In this document: positions 1-11,115 of the stretch, piece by piece
How the letters are laid out: each line of letters begins with the position of its first letter
How positions within the stretch are numbered: the first letter of the stretch is position 1
From: Erpobdella octoculata
Taxonomy: Eukaryota; Annelida; Clitellata; Hirudinida; Erpobdellidae
DNA: 64,000 bases
Direction: 5' to 3'
Assembly: GCA_963978895.1 (NCBI GenBank)
Contig: OZ022242.1
Coordinates: 22,025,129 to 22,089,128, forward strand
Notes under the pieces: model-generated
Seen by the model: only the letters and a program-made list of their open reading frames with translations
The model's database searches: none
Told to the model about the DNA's origin: nothing
Made by a program: the position numbers and the translations under genes

Positions 1-312
1 GAACCTTCTTTACAAACAAAATTTAATTCTTCCAGCCACTGCTAATATTGTACACAGCAGTGGAGGACTTTCTAACAGTACATATAAGCTGCCAAAAATA
101 AAAAAAGTTCAACAGTGACCTGAAGGATTGATTGGGGTTTCTGTAACAACTTCAAAAGATGTGTACACATTTAGTGAGTCTGCAACCAGCACGGCACTAC
201 CCAACAGCGCACCTAACTCAGCAGCAGCAGCAGCGATCATGGAACAACCTGTGGCCAATGCAGCAATGAGCAGCGATACAGCTGTTTCTGAAAGCCATTA
301 TCCAGGAAAAAC
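1..312. other. Unassigned sequence left of the first hAT
   Basis: No gene is recognised. A 105-codon open frame begins in this stretch (from 128), is rich in Ser and Ala with a CAG-type run, and runs into the hAT terminus at 313, so its downstream half is transposon sequence. Across the hAT the flanking sequence resumes at 4288. Confidence 0.5.
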
Positions 313-3300
313 CAGGGGCGTAGCTAGGGGAGGGGCGAGCTGCCCCGGGCGCCATCTTGGGGGGGCGCCGAAAAGGAAGATACAGTATATTCATGCTAGA
401 CTAACTCTCTCTCAAAGTTTGCATAAGATGCAAGAAAAACAGTAGTTTCCTTCCTTGCATCAGGATGTCGTCTACAGTCTAGTTGTATATCTGCTGCTTC
501 AGTCCATTTAGTTGTTCTGCAGCATCAAACTTGTTAGGTTCTTAGGAAGGGAGAGAGCCATGTCACTCATGTGTTTCATTTCAAACCCACTAGCCACAAT
601 CTAGGCACAGATCTCCGGCTCAGGCAAGGTGGAACTTGGTGACCCCTTCATGCTCCAGCCACCAGTCATTTCACATCGTTGACATAGAGCCAATGTTTTG
701 AAAGCTGCTCTTGCTATCTAGAATGTCTGTGCTCTGTGCAGCACACCTCCTTTATGACATCAAGTTTATGACACACAGCCTAAGGACCATATTTAATTTC
801 ATCAGTGTGTGCATTTATTGACATTTATTTATTACATTTATTCTCACTGAGTTTTGTGGATTTTTAAAAAATTTATTTCTGTTCTTTACGGTATTTTAAA
901 TAAAATTTTTGTTTGCCGCATTTTTTTTTCAAATACTGATCGCGAAAAGATGGCGCCAAAACGAAGTTGGCGTCATTTTGAACAAGAAACAACAAGAAAA
1001 CGGTATGTTGCTGTTAATAATTTGTGTACATATATTGAATTAAATAAAAATAAATTGAACATTATCATAATCAGATGATCAGAACATAATAAATGAATAT
1101 TTATTTTAATTGTTATACGTGAGATTACTGATTACTGTGCAAAAACTATAAAGTATAATCAATGATGCAATGTATGGTTTTGTAACTCCGCTATAACGCG
1201 TCTCGCCACTCTTGTGTAGGCATTACTGATGAGTAATATAGATATATTATAAATAATTGAATAGAAAATTAATTATCTTTTGCGAAGTTTTCCAATGTTT
1301 TTCATTTTTTGATTTTCAGATCATGTCAGGAAGAAAATTGAGTGGCGCTCAATGGCGAAAGAGGAAGGTTGCCTTCGATAATGAAGCCAAGAAGTCCAGT
1401 CACTTAATGGAACAATTTTTGAAAAAAGGTAAAACTGATGATGAATCTCACAATTACACAGATGAATCCGATGAATCAGGAGATGATTCTGAACCGGAAA
1501 CTCAAGACCAAGACGAGGAAGTAATTGATCAAATGGAGGCTGACACTGCTGAGTCCATTCTCTACTTCGATATGCAGCGACAGGAACGGGAAGAGACTGC
1601 CGAAAACAATTATAGGAGTATTGATATAGCCGAAGAATCAAACACCGGAGACGATGAAGACGACGATGATGTTGGAAATGATGGTTCTGACAACGGCGAT
1701 GACGACGACGATGATGATGATGCTGATGATGCCCCTCGAAATGCCATCCCTGAAGTACTGATGCTCAATGACATTGGATATTTAGATTTCGACCAAATAT
1801 CTCAACTAGCCACGGTGTCACAAAAACTTCGAAATGAGCTGATAGTATGTGGAGCTTCAGTATTTCAAAACGCAGGAGGTCCGTTCACATCTGTTGATGA
1901 ACGTTCAATGAAAGCAGCGTGGTTCAAGCACCAGCTTGCCAATGGAGAGGAAGTCAGTCAATCATGGCTTCTGTATTCCCCGACAAATGAAGCTGCTTAT
2001 TGCTTCTGTTGTTTGTTGTTCAGTTCCTCAAGTTCGAATTCTTGGTCTGCTTTTGAATTGGCTGTTGGATTTAAAAATTGGAGAAAAGGCGTAGAAAAAC
2101 TAGTTGCACATGAAAACAGCCCCAGTCACCGTCAGTCGTTCACTGCCTGGAAAGAAGCAGAGCGAAGGATCGTCAATAAAAAAGGTATTGATACAGAAGT
2201 TGAAGATCAGATTCAAAGAGAAAAACAAAAATGGCGTGATATTCTGAAACGTTTGCTAAGTGTTATCAAGTTCCTAGCCTATCAGAATTTGGCATTACGT
2301 GGTCATACTGAAAGCTTAACAAATGAAGATCCAACAAATGCTGGTAATTTCTTGTCTCTGCTGAAACTCATTGCTCAGTACGACCCAATTTTGGCAAACC
2401 ATCTAAAACAGGCATCAGAAAATCCAGGTTCAGTCTCATACCTGTCAACGGAAATCCAAAACGAATTCATTAGCATTCTAGCGTCAACTGTTCGAAATCA
2501 GTTGCTGATTGATATCCGGAACAACAAGTATTATGGCATATTACTTGACTCAACTCCCGATCTCGCTAACAGAGAGCAGTTGTCTGAGGTCATCAGGTTT
2601 GTGGATATCGATTATGTAACCAAGAAAGTCACGATAAAGGAGTCATTTCTGGGTATATTCAGCTTCGCGCTAAGGATGCAGCCTCTCTTGAAAAAGTAGT
2701 CACTGAGAAACTGGATTCTGACAACTTACCTCTAGAGGATTGTAGATCGCAATGTTACGATAATGCGTCTGTGATGACAGGGCATATATCTGGTCTTCAA
2801 CAAAGAATCTGTGCCCGAAATCGACGAGCTGTGTTTGTCAACTGTGACAATCATAGTTTGAACTTGGTTGAAGTTCATTCAGCCAAACAAGATGCGATCG
2901 TTGTAACCTTTTTTGGAACGGTCGAAAGTATTTTTGTTTTCTTTTCTCGTTCAATGCTTTGCTGGGAAGAGATAAAGAAAGCAATACCTATCACTTTGAA
3001 GCGGGAATCAGAAACGCGGTGGAGTGCAAGAGTGGAGGCCGTCAAACCAATCTTAGAAGGATTAACTGAACTTGTGGAACTGCTAGAGAAACTATCAGAT
3101 GACAGAAATCAGACAAATGACACCAGAACTGATGCAGAAAGGTTGCTGCCGGGTGTATTCTGGACTTCAATTTCCTCGTGCTACTTTATTTCTGGAACAC
3201 AATTCTACGAAAAATTGATCGAGTTCAAAAACGTCTTCAACACCCCACCATGAATTTCAAGGATGCAGCGTCTGTTCTGGATGCATTAGAGAAAAACATC

Positions 3301-4279
3301 AACATGGAGCGCGACGATTTGTGTGAAGGCGCAATTAACAGTGCAAAGATCAGATGTGCAGAATGGGGAGTGGAAATTCAACGACGAACAAGAAGAAGGA
3401 AACGCATGCCTGGAGAGTTGGCATGGGATGCCGGGCTTTCAGCTGAAGAAGAGGTATCACGAGTTATGAAAGGTGTGTTGGATAGATTTCAACAGGAACT
3501 AACAACGAGATTCATTCGTCTCACTGACTTAAACTCAAAATTCGGATTTTTACTGGATGTTAAAAATCTCATCAAGAGCGATGATTTGGATATTCTTCGC
3601 GCAAATTGCTTAGATCTAGCTATTTTCTACGACACAGATGTTGATGGAAGAGAACTATTCAACGAAATATGCGACTGCAAAATGCTGCTAAACGCGAGAG
3701 GTGATGCTGATGCTTTACCATTGACTCCCTTGGAACTCATTTCTTTCATTGTGTCATATGGTGATGATGTTTTTCCAAATTTGCGCATTGCTCTGCAAAT
3801 TCTTTTAACAATTGCAGTATCAATAGCCAGTTGCGAGCGTTCCTTCAGCAAGCTGAAGCTAATACTCTCGTATCTTAGAGCATCTATGGGTCAGGATCGT
3901 CTTTCTGATCTTGCACTGCTAAGTGTCGAGAAGGAAACAGCTGAAAAAATCAACTTCGATGATATTATTAACAAATTTGCAAGCATGAAGGCGAGAAAAA
4001 TAAATTTGGTATAACGTACGTTTATCATCACGATAATTTTAAGAATGAATGGGCCGTTGTTATAGCTTGTAACTCAACTGTTGGTTAGGCAAAGTACTGT
4101 AACGAACACGGACATTTTTTCTGCGTCTGTAATACTCTGTATATAGATTAAAATTCGTTTCACTTGAAATGGCTTCAAATTGTGTTTAACTTTAACTTCT
4201 TCATTGCAACGGGGGGAGGCCCGGGGGCGCAAAATTTATAGTTTCGCCCCAGGCGCCAAAAACCCTCGCTATGCCTCTG
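313..4279 (+). mobile_element. hAT transposon, ZMYM1-like (copy 1)
   Basis: The left terminus CAGGGGCGTAGCTAGGGG (from 313) is mirrored on the right by the reverse complement of CAGAGGCATAGCGAGGG (ending 4279). The element is flanked by a perfect 8-bp target duplication, GGAAAAAC, at 305-312 and 4280-4287. An 8-bp duplication and CAG-type termini are hallmarks of the hAT superfamily. The body carries a frameshifted transposase with a TTF-type zinc finger and a C-terminal hAT dimerisation domain. GC-rich subterminal tracts lie just inside both ends. The duplication is still perfect although the coding region is broken. Confidence 0.95.
1324..4014 (+). pseudogene. ZMYM1-like hAT transposase, two frameshifts
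   Basis: Three consecutive frames give one transposase: codons from the ATG at 1324 to the stop at 2697-2699, then 2650-3200 in another frame, then 3180-4014. The first part holds a long Asp/Glu-rich N-terminus (about 1440-1740), followed by a TTF-type zinc finger (WLLYSPTNEAAYCFCCLLF, then a His pair in HENSPSHRQ). The middle shows SYLSTEIQNEF and YYGILLDSTPD, typical of the RNase H-like core. The last frame ends in the hAT C-terminal dimerisation motif (SIASCERSFSKLKLI...SYLRASMGQDRLSDLALLS). I prefer the ATG at 1324 because TTTGATTTTCAG just before it resembles a splice acceptor; a putative first exon with ATGGCGCCAAAACG at 951 is out of phase. Frame breaks near 2655 and 3180 make this copy non-functional. 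Confidence 0.9.
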
Positions 4280-4287
4280 GGAAAAAC

Positions 4288-4716
4288 CAGGTAGGCTCCA
4301 GGCAGGCTGAACTTGTGAAAGTCATATAAATAGTCAATCACTGTTTTCAACTACGAAAACATTTGAAGCACTTGACAACGTGTGCACATAAACAATCATA
4401 TACGCTTCGCTTACGGTCAACTGCAGTCCAGGTTTACTGTAAACCAACCAGCAGAGGCGTTACACTCAGCGGTGAGAATTTGATACTTACTGTCCTCTGA
4501 AACAAAGAATCAGCGTTATTATGAACTTTATGATTAGAGCTTACAAGATCACTTCTAACTAGAAAGATTTCTGTTACAAAGTTGACAGAATTAGATCTCT
4601 GCTAATAAACAGCGGTTAAAAACTTTTTTGAAAAAAAAAAACTACTTTTATCTTAGAAATGAAAATTCAAATTCCTCAATTTACCTATCGTTCGCAGATG
4701 CACGATAATTATCGCA
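4288..4716. other. No gene seen
   Basis: AT-rich sequence between the hAT and the Penelope-like fragment. It may be the body of the element whose C-terminus follows, but no conserved motif is visible. Confidence 0.4.
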
Positions 4717-5190
4717 TGAATGGAACTTCTTAGAAGTATTGTCAGTAGAGGTGTTCATTCAATAGATCATGATATAAAATTGCAACTTAATATCTACTAC
4801 AAAAGATGTAAAACAAGCGATCTGGTCATCACTAATAATCTTGCATTTGATAACAGATTACTACAAAAAACTAATTTAGTCTACAAATTAATCTGTCTGT
4901 ATTACCACCAAACAACCCAGTGCTATATCTGACACACACGAACAACTCTATCAAGGCGGCTGACCATGCACTTGCAAGGAGGTAGCATAAACAACCATTT
5001 CTGGAAGCACCACGAAGTTAAACCATCTCATCAGGTGATGAAAGACAACACAGAAATAGTTGCTTTCAAATCTGACCCACAAAGATTAAGGAAGCATGAC
5101 TCATCATTCTACATAAACCTGAAATAAACATTCAAAATGATCGTTTTGATCACACCCTTCGACTCTTTGGAGCCGCTGTTGTTGTCGAGC
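4717..5190 (+). mobile_element. Penelope-like retroelement, C-terminal fragment
   Basis: The plus-strand translation reads IVSRGVHSIDHDIKLQLNIY, YKRCKTSDLVI and KTNLVYKLICLYYHQTTQCYI, then, after a stop, TTLSRRLTMHLQGGSI and VMKDNTEIVAF. This order (linker, Cys-containing segment, YIG-TTLSRRL, H, DNTEI) is that of the GIY-YIG endonuclease end of Penelope-like elements. The stop at 4930-4932 falls exactly where the glycine of the YIG motif is expected, so a single nonsense change of a Gly codon disables it. No reverse transcriptase domain is visible upstream, so the copy is 5' truncated. The family call is from motif memory. Confidence 0.7.
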
Positions 5191-5639
5191 AATCATTCAC
5201 CTTTCTGCGCTCAAGATGGCACACACACTTCCACAGCATATGGTCCCATTGAGATAATTTCCGTGATGGAACCTGATGCTGATATTCATAAAAGCATGGA
5301 TGTACAAGAAACTATCGATGATGGAACTGTTATTACTACTGGCTACAGAACTGAAAAGCCATTAATTCATTTATCGATTTCTAAGTTACAACCATCTTAT
5401 TATTCTTTTTGATAAAAATCTGAATACACAGCCCGAAGTACAGGATCATCATCCTACTGATGTCCGACAACCCTTTCTGTACACAGTTGTCCCTGAAAGT
5501 GGTCACTTGGATCTCCCACAGGAAATTGTAGATGACGTCTCTGATTCACATCCGATGAAGAGTCCCTACAATTTTGACATGAATGGCCGATTGGACAGTG
5601 GTGATGGGGGGAAAATCAACAAACATTACTGATTTTGTT
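5191..5639. other. Unidentified stretch with short open frames
   Basis: A 91-codon frame ending at 5412 (YGPIEIISVMEPDADIHKS) and a following coding-like string around 5440-5625 are not recognised. They could be the remains of another transposon open reading frame. No start context, splice sites or homologue could be assigned. Confidence 0.3.
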
Positions 5640-5965
5640 GAAAAATCATTTTTGGCCTATTTTAGAGTCAAACTTTATTTAAATTTATTTATCAAGATAA
5701 ATGCAATAAACAAGGTATCTGACTTCTCGTCTAGGTGGAGGCTAATCCTCATCTCGACCTCACTCCATTTACCAAAAACCAGACTGAAAACGCCTGGCGA
5801 CCACATGTTTACCATTGCCGGCTCCCAGCTTTGGAATAAGCTTCTGGCAACCACCAGCGACTGTCGAAGAATTTCTTAAGTGTTTAAAGACGCATATGTT
5901 CGTGGCCAAAGAGTCTAAATGACATTAACCCATGAAAAAAATTATTATATAAATAAATAAAATGT
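5640..5965 (+). mobile_element. L2-like non-LTR retrotransposon, 3' end
   Basis: The translation around 5735-5880 (RLKTPGDHMFTIAGSQLWNK) matches the conserved tail found after the reverse transcriptase in L2/CR1-group elements (typically ...FSVAGPKLWNSLP...). It is followed by FKDAYVRGQRV-like sequence and an (ATAA)n-type tail near 5948-5962. Only the last ~80 codons are present, with stops. Confidence 0.6.
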
Positions 5966-6007
5966 ACAGAACATTTGCGACAGTGGAGTAGATGAAGCAG
6001 AAAAAGT

Positions 6008-7262
6008 ATGAGATTTGCTATACCAATGGTATGGCAGGAGCCGAATAATCACTTGGATGGCTGTTATTTTTGTGCACTAAATTTGAAGGGTATTAACCAG
6101 AAAAACCGACAAACACTTGCCTCTGCTATTAGACCAGTTCCTATCTTCACAGTTTTAACTGAGATTAATTTACCATCCACTGAAGAAAATTCATCAAATG
6201 ACAATGAGACTGAAGATCAAAACATTTCAATTGAAGCCACACCTAAGCTATTCTCCCAGGGAAAGCTGAATGATCTTGTTAGTGACTTGAACATCCCAAA
6301 AAGTTCTTCAGAATTGTTGGCTTCTTGACTGAAAGAAAAGAATCTTCTAGAGAATGATGTCCGTATAACCTTTTACTGGAGTCTGCATTTTTTACCAAGG
6401 AGGAAGAGTTAGTTTATTGCAGAGATGTCAGAGGACTTCTTAGAAAACTTGGCATTGAAGAATACAAAACAGAGGATCAGCGTCTCTTCATAGACAGTTC
6501 TAAGAGGAGTTTAAAATGTGTATTATTACACAATAGAAATTTGTATGGCTCTATCCCTCTCGGCCTCTCAACAACTCTGAAGGAAAAATATAATTTGTTC
6601 CTAGAAAAAATATTGTATTATATGAGGCAGTCGTGATTTTATAACCAGCACCTCTTTAATTTTTTCAACTTTTGAGTTTATTCGTCGAGTTTAATTGTTC
6701 AAGCATCTGTCGAGACTGGCCTAGAAAATTGAAAGCAGCAATTTCATCAGAGTTTCTGACAATAATATTTATTCTGTGCGATATGTTTGTAAACACTATG
6801 GTGAGAAAAGAGATCGTTGCACGTTAAAGCACTATGAGTGAACCACTATGCTAATAAAGATTGGCTACCACGTACAAATATGGTTCCATGTAGAGCTTGA
6901 AACATATTAGAAAACCCTTTAGTTGAGCGACCGAAAATTATTCCGCCCCCCTTTGCACATCAAGTTGGCATAAATCATACAATTTGTCAAATCTCTTGAG
7001 AAAATGGGAAGTCCTTCAAATATATCTGCAGTGTGTTTCAAATTTAACAATTGAAAAATTCAAAGCAGGAATTTTTGATGGACCACAGATTTGCAAGCTC
7101 TTGTTTTGAAAAGATGACTGAAAAAGAAACATCAGCTTGGTAAGCCTTTGTAGACGTAGTTCAAAATTTTCTAGAGAAAAGCAAAAGCGAAAACTATGAA
7201 GACATTGTTGCCAATTTGATGTCAAGTTTTTCTGATATTTGTGCAAATATGAGCATCAAAAT
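6008..7262 (+). pseudogene. Relic of a multicopy invertebrate protein family (unnamed A)
   Basis: The first 106 codons read FAIPMVWQEPNNHLDGCYFC, then ASAIRPVPIF and SQGKLNDLVSDLNIPKSSSE, followed out of frame by RLKEKNLLENDVRITF. Farther on, around 7060-7255, broken frames give AGIFDGPQICKL and MSSFSDICANMSIKIHFL. These blocks occur in this order in a large family of uncharacterised proteins that I know from insects, hydra and other invertebrates and that I think is transposon-associated. The middle is missing and stops are frequent, so this is a decayed copy. No function should be inferred. Confidence 0.55.
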
Positions 7263-7265
7263 ACA

Positions 7266-8260
7266 TTTTCTCTTTAGTCATCTGTTGAACTTATAGGTCG
7301 ATATGTACTCGAAAGGAAAGGCTGGAATCGATTCAATAAAACTTCCAAAGGAAAAGCTGCAGATGATTGGTGTGAAATGGACATATACGAATCGAAAGGC
7401 TTAATTGGAATTCCATTCATGTTGGGTGTATACAGATCACAACATGAATATCTTCATTCTCTTTGGTCAACTGGTTTAGCTCTCGCCTCGACAAAATTTT
7501 GACGGTGTTGAGGTTTGACAACCGCGACACTCGTGCTGAAAGACAAAAAATCGACAAATCCGCTCCATTTCGATATTTTTTGAATATGTTCAACGAAAAT
7601 TGTAAAAAAAAATATGCTGTCAGTGAGTTTGTGACAATAGATGAGCAACTTATACATTTTTGAAGAAGAGTTGGTTTCAAACAATACATTCCAAGCAAAC
7701 TTGATAAGTATGGGATGAAGTTGTTTCCACTGTGTGATTGCGAATCTGGGTACACCTTCAATGGTCTCTCATACGTGGGGAGAGAGGGATATGAGAAACA
7801 GGTTTAAAATGTTGTGAGAACATTGGCAAAACCGCTTCACAACAGCGGCATGAACATAACCACAAACAACTGATTCACCAGTACAACACTAGCAAGTTAT
7901 TTGCTCGGGAAGAACATGACTCTGCTGGGTACTGTAAGGAACAACAAACCAGTCATTCCTCCAGAATTTGCAGCTGAGAAAAAAAGAGTTCCTGGATCCT
8001 CACTGTTTGGATTTGCTAATAAACAGACAATGGTTTCTAACGTTCCTAAAAAAATAAGTCGGTTAAACTGCCATCAACCATGCATTCAGACACTGACAGA
8101 GATCAGCAAATGGGAAAACCAATGATGATAATGGATTACAACAAAACGAAGGCTGCTGTGGATCGTGTACAGAAGAAAACCAAGAGATGACCACTGGCAT
8201 ATTTCTATAATTGTCTCAATATTGCTGGAATTAACTCAAAGGTTAGCAAAGCTCAGTACT
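7266..8260 (+). pseudogene. piggyBac transposase pseudogene
   Basis: Broken plus-strand frames give, in family order, GLIGIPFMLGVYRSQHEYLH, LWSTGLALAS, VLRFDNRDTRAERQKIDKSA, SEFVTIDEQLI, YGMKLFPLCD, LYNSG-like sequence, LTLLGTVRNNKPVIPPEFAA, SSLFGFANKQTMVSNVPKK and MDYNKTKAAVDRV. These are diagnostic blocks of the piggyBac (DDE_Tnp_1_7) transposase. The second catalytic region (TIDEQL) and the MDYNKTK block keep their acidic residues, but several frameshifts and stops inactivate the copy. No TTAA-flanked termini were located, so the edges are approximate. Confidence 0.9.
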
Positions 8261-8884
8261 GGTTTCTTTTGGTTTATAATGTTGAATATTTTGTTACAAT
8301 TATATTCATCGTGTATCCCTATTGTTTACATGGCTATATAAATTTATGATTATTTCTGTTCATATCTTAGGTTATATCTCAAGCCAAATTTCCTGAATGG
8401 GGACAAAAGAAATCACATCGCTGTCGACTATTTCTGGAAAATTAGTGAGGAAAATGAGTTTTTAAGTCTCAGAATTGAGCAGCTGGAGACTAAGTTGAGA
8501 CTCTCAACTTGAGAGCAAATAACCTGGTAATTCACGATTTGCTGGAATCCACCTATGCGAGGCTTCAGCAACCACCGAGATAGATAATGTGCAAAAGGCT
8601 CCTTCACAAAAAGATACAATTTATTGTGTTTTGAAATGCTAATACTCAAAGCTTGGTGTCGCTGCCTCTGTAAGTGATATTTTAGTTGTTAGGTTTGAAC
8701 TGTTTAAAGTTGATTACCTTTTCAACAAATACACCAACTTCCTAGAGTATATTAAAAATCTTTTGAAAATTAGAATGAGATGGTGTTACTCATTTAGAAT
8801 CAGAAAATCCTGAGAGGCAACAACACAAACAATTATGTTAAAGCATCCATGCATATTCAGATTTAATTAATGTACACAAACTTA
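8261..8884. other. No gene recognised
   Basis: AT-rich filler. A short plus-strand string near 8440-8510 (NEFLSLRIEQLETKLR) looks like a coiled coil but has no identifiable family or start. Confidence 0.35.
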
Positions 8885-8997
8885 CAGGCTCAGATCAGAC
8901 ATGTGTAAAATCGATGCCACAAAATTCTGTTTTATTAATCCTGTTGTAAGAGACTGGAATTTGCTGCCCGAGGAAATGGTATCGACAGGTATTTTTT
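8885..8997 (+). mobile_element. CR1-like retrotransposon, short 3' fragment
   Basis: The translation RLRSDMCKIDATKFCFINPV followed by VRDWNLLPEEMVSTG matches the conserved C-terminal tail of CR1-group reverse transcriptase proteins (…FF…NRVV..WN.LP..VV). Only about 37 codons remain. A similar tail occurs on the minus strand near 36190-36290. Confidence 0.5.
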
Positions 8998-9886
8998 TTG
9001 CGTTTTAAATGCTTGGTTGCATGTGCACACAAAGCAATTAAAGACAAACTTGACCTGAGTCATTGCTTGATACATGTTGATTTCTCTGAAAACTATGGAT
9101 GCAAGTATTCAAATGAAATACAATCTGTTCACTTTGGAGGATGCATACTGGGATTCTGTGTGTTGGCCAAGAAAAGTGAATTAGTTTTTCTACCTTGTCA
9201 GATTCTAGGCAACACGATCCACCTGCAATATGGTGTTATTTGAAGCCTGTTTTGGAATGGATAAAAATTGATTTCAAGTAAGTCAGATACTTAAATTTTT
9301 TCACTGATGGACCAACATCACAGTACAGACAAAAAAGAACTTTTACAAATTCTGTACTACAATATTTGATGAAGGATCCAGTGGCGGTACATGGAATTTC
9401 TTTGAAGCATCTCATGGAAAGGGTGCAGCGGATGGAGTTGGTGAAGTTTTGAAAAGAACAGCTGATAGAGCTGTGAAGGATGGTATTGATATGGCAACTG
9501 CAATTGATGTTTTCACAGAGTTACACAAATAAACTAAAATCAAACTGTTCTGGATTGACAAAAGTATTGTTGAAGATGCTACAAATAAAAAAAAGGAGGA
9601 TGGTTTAGAGTTGCCAGTTGTTCCCAGCACAATGGGATGGCACCAACTTTATTCAAATGTCACTGGAACAATTTCATATCGGGATGTTTCATGCTTTTGT
9701 CAAATTGATGTCACGGACAAGATGCGTGATTGTTTTGACTCAAAGGAATTTAAATTTCCAATGATAACATCAAGAAACAAGCTTAAAGAAAACAGAACAA
9801 CTTCTTTGCCAGTTACAGATAAAGACAATCTTGCACTTACTTTGACTTTGACCATGGAACCCTGCATAATAACTACTGAAAACTGA
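8998..9886 (+). pseudogene. Relic of a multicopy invertebrate protein family (unnamed B)
   Basis: In plus-strand frames the blocks are LIHVDFSENYGCKYSNEIQS, VHFGG, KPVLEWIK, FTDGPTSQYRQK, NFFEASHGKGAADGVGEVLK, RTADRAVKDGIDMATAIDVF and KLFWIDKSIVEDA. I recognise this order from an uncharacterised protein family repeated in many insect and other invertebrate genomes; its high copy number suggests a mobile-element origin, but I cannot name the superfamily. The frame is interrupted by stops near 9241, 9529 and elsewhere. The conserved acidic and histidine residues (HVDFSENY, SDGP-like FTDGP, EASHGKG) suggest an enzyme core. Confidence 0.55.
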
Positions 9887-10037
9887 ACCTAGCTCGTTTT
9901 CAGCCTGTCGCTTTCCTCTGGAGGCCATGCAATAAGCTAGCGTGCGGCCTGCACTAATGCACTAGTGTACAGCAGGGTAAAAATTGCCGGGGGGTTCGAC
10001 CCCCCCTAGACACATTGCCGACCCTCCGTAAGAAAAT

Positions 10038-10100
10038 CAAAACATTACACTGGGGGGGTCGGGTTTTGACCCCGCCTGACCCCCCCAGTGTAATGTTTTG
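10038..10100. repeat. Perfect 23-bp inverted repeat inside the hAT
   Basis: The arm at 10038-10060 (CAAAACATTACACTGGGG...) is exactly repeated in reverse complement at 10078-10100, separated by 17 bases. A smaller GGGGGGTTCGACCCCCC palindrome lies at about 9990-10006. Such GC-rich hairpins near a hAT end could be subterminal transposase-binding sequence or a small nested insertion. Confidence 0.85.
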
Positions 10101-10129
10101 AAAAAAGTTAGTAGAATTTGAACAGTTGC

Positions 10130-11115
10130 CAATGAACTTTCAGCTGAAATTTTTAAAATTGGAAAAGTGTTTGATATTCGCTGGCTTATGTCATCTTTTA
10201 ATGCTGTGAATGCCCTGTGGAAAAACTTGTCACCTCTACAAGAACATATGAGCAAACTGACAAATGAAAGCACACTAAACGGCAGAGAAAAATCAAAATA
10301 TTCTGGATTACATCGAAAACTCAAAAATTGGTTGGTTATTGCAGAACTTGCTTTAATTGTAGATTCTCTTCAGGTACTTTCTCAATTTAGTCTGCACTTA
10401 CAGCATCGAGATACAACCATCTTGACTGTTGGTGATCGCTTAGAAGCCACTGTTCTCACTTTACTTTCAATGAAAGACAAATGTGGCCCAAAGCTAAAAA
10501 ACATAATTGAATCAGTCAGAGATGGTAACATAGATAATGCCAAGAAAGTGTTATTAATTTCAGGTTACGACAATACACTGATATCTCTTCAAACTCCTTC
10601 AGAAAGAGACAAAAGTACTTTTGACAATTTCAGAAAGCAATTTCTACAAGGTCTTGTTGACAACATTTTGTCCCGTTACCCTGATCAAATTTTAAAAAGT
10701 GTGTCTTAGATGTAAATGTTTGGTCAGAAAATGAAATTGACAGGGTGATCAATGTTTGGTGATCAAGAAATAATGAATTTAGCTAAATTGGTTAAATTTG
10801 ATATTAACTCTCAGGCTGAGCTCTTAATGCAATTCAGAATTTATAAACTGAAGATTAGGCCAAGATCATGTCCTTCCCTGGTACAAAAACTTAAAAATGA
10901 TCTCTGCATATTTCCTAATTTCCTATCAGTTCAGCCGAGTGTGAGCGTGGTTTTTCAGCAATGAATCGACAGCTAGCAGTCTGACGATAGAAATAGGCTT
11001 CAGCAGGGCACTCTTAGATTTCTTCTCTTCATTGAAATTAATGGGCCAGAAATAAGAGATGTTCAACTACAAAAATATGTTATCTCATGGCTTCAAAAAA
11101 TAGACATTCAGCAAT
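10130..11115 (+). pseudogene. hAT transposase C-terminal half, ZNF862/KIAA1586-like
   Basis: A 180-codon frame (10167-10709) starts VFDIRWLMSSFNAVNALWKN, which is the conserved K(V)F..RW..SSF..V..LW block, followed by GLHRKLKNWLVIAELALIVD and SLQVLSQFSLHLQHRDTTIL. Next comes FGDQEIMNLAKLVKF, and in a shifted frame SAMNRQLA-like and then YVISWLQK, i.e. the hAT dimerisation end. The N-terminal zinc finger and first catalytic block are absent. Frameshifts at about 10730 and 10930 confirm decay. Confidence 0.8.

Noticed and set aside
128..445. A 105-codon gene at the left edge
   Set aside because: Its second half is the terminus and subterminal sequence of the hAT beginning at 313.
1257..2699. 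A 480-residue host gene
   Set aside because: It is the N-terminal part of a hAT transposase, inside matching termini and target duplications, and its frame continues elsewhere after a frameshift.
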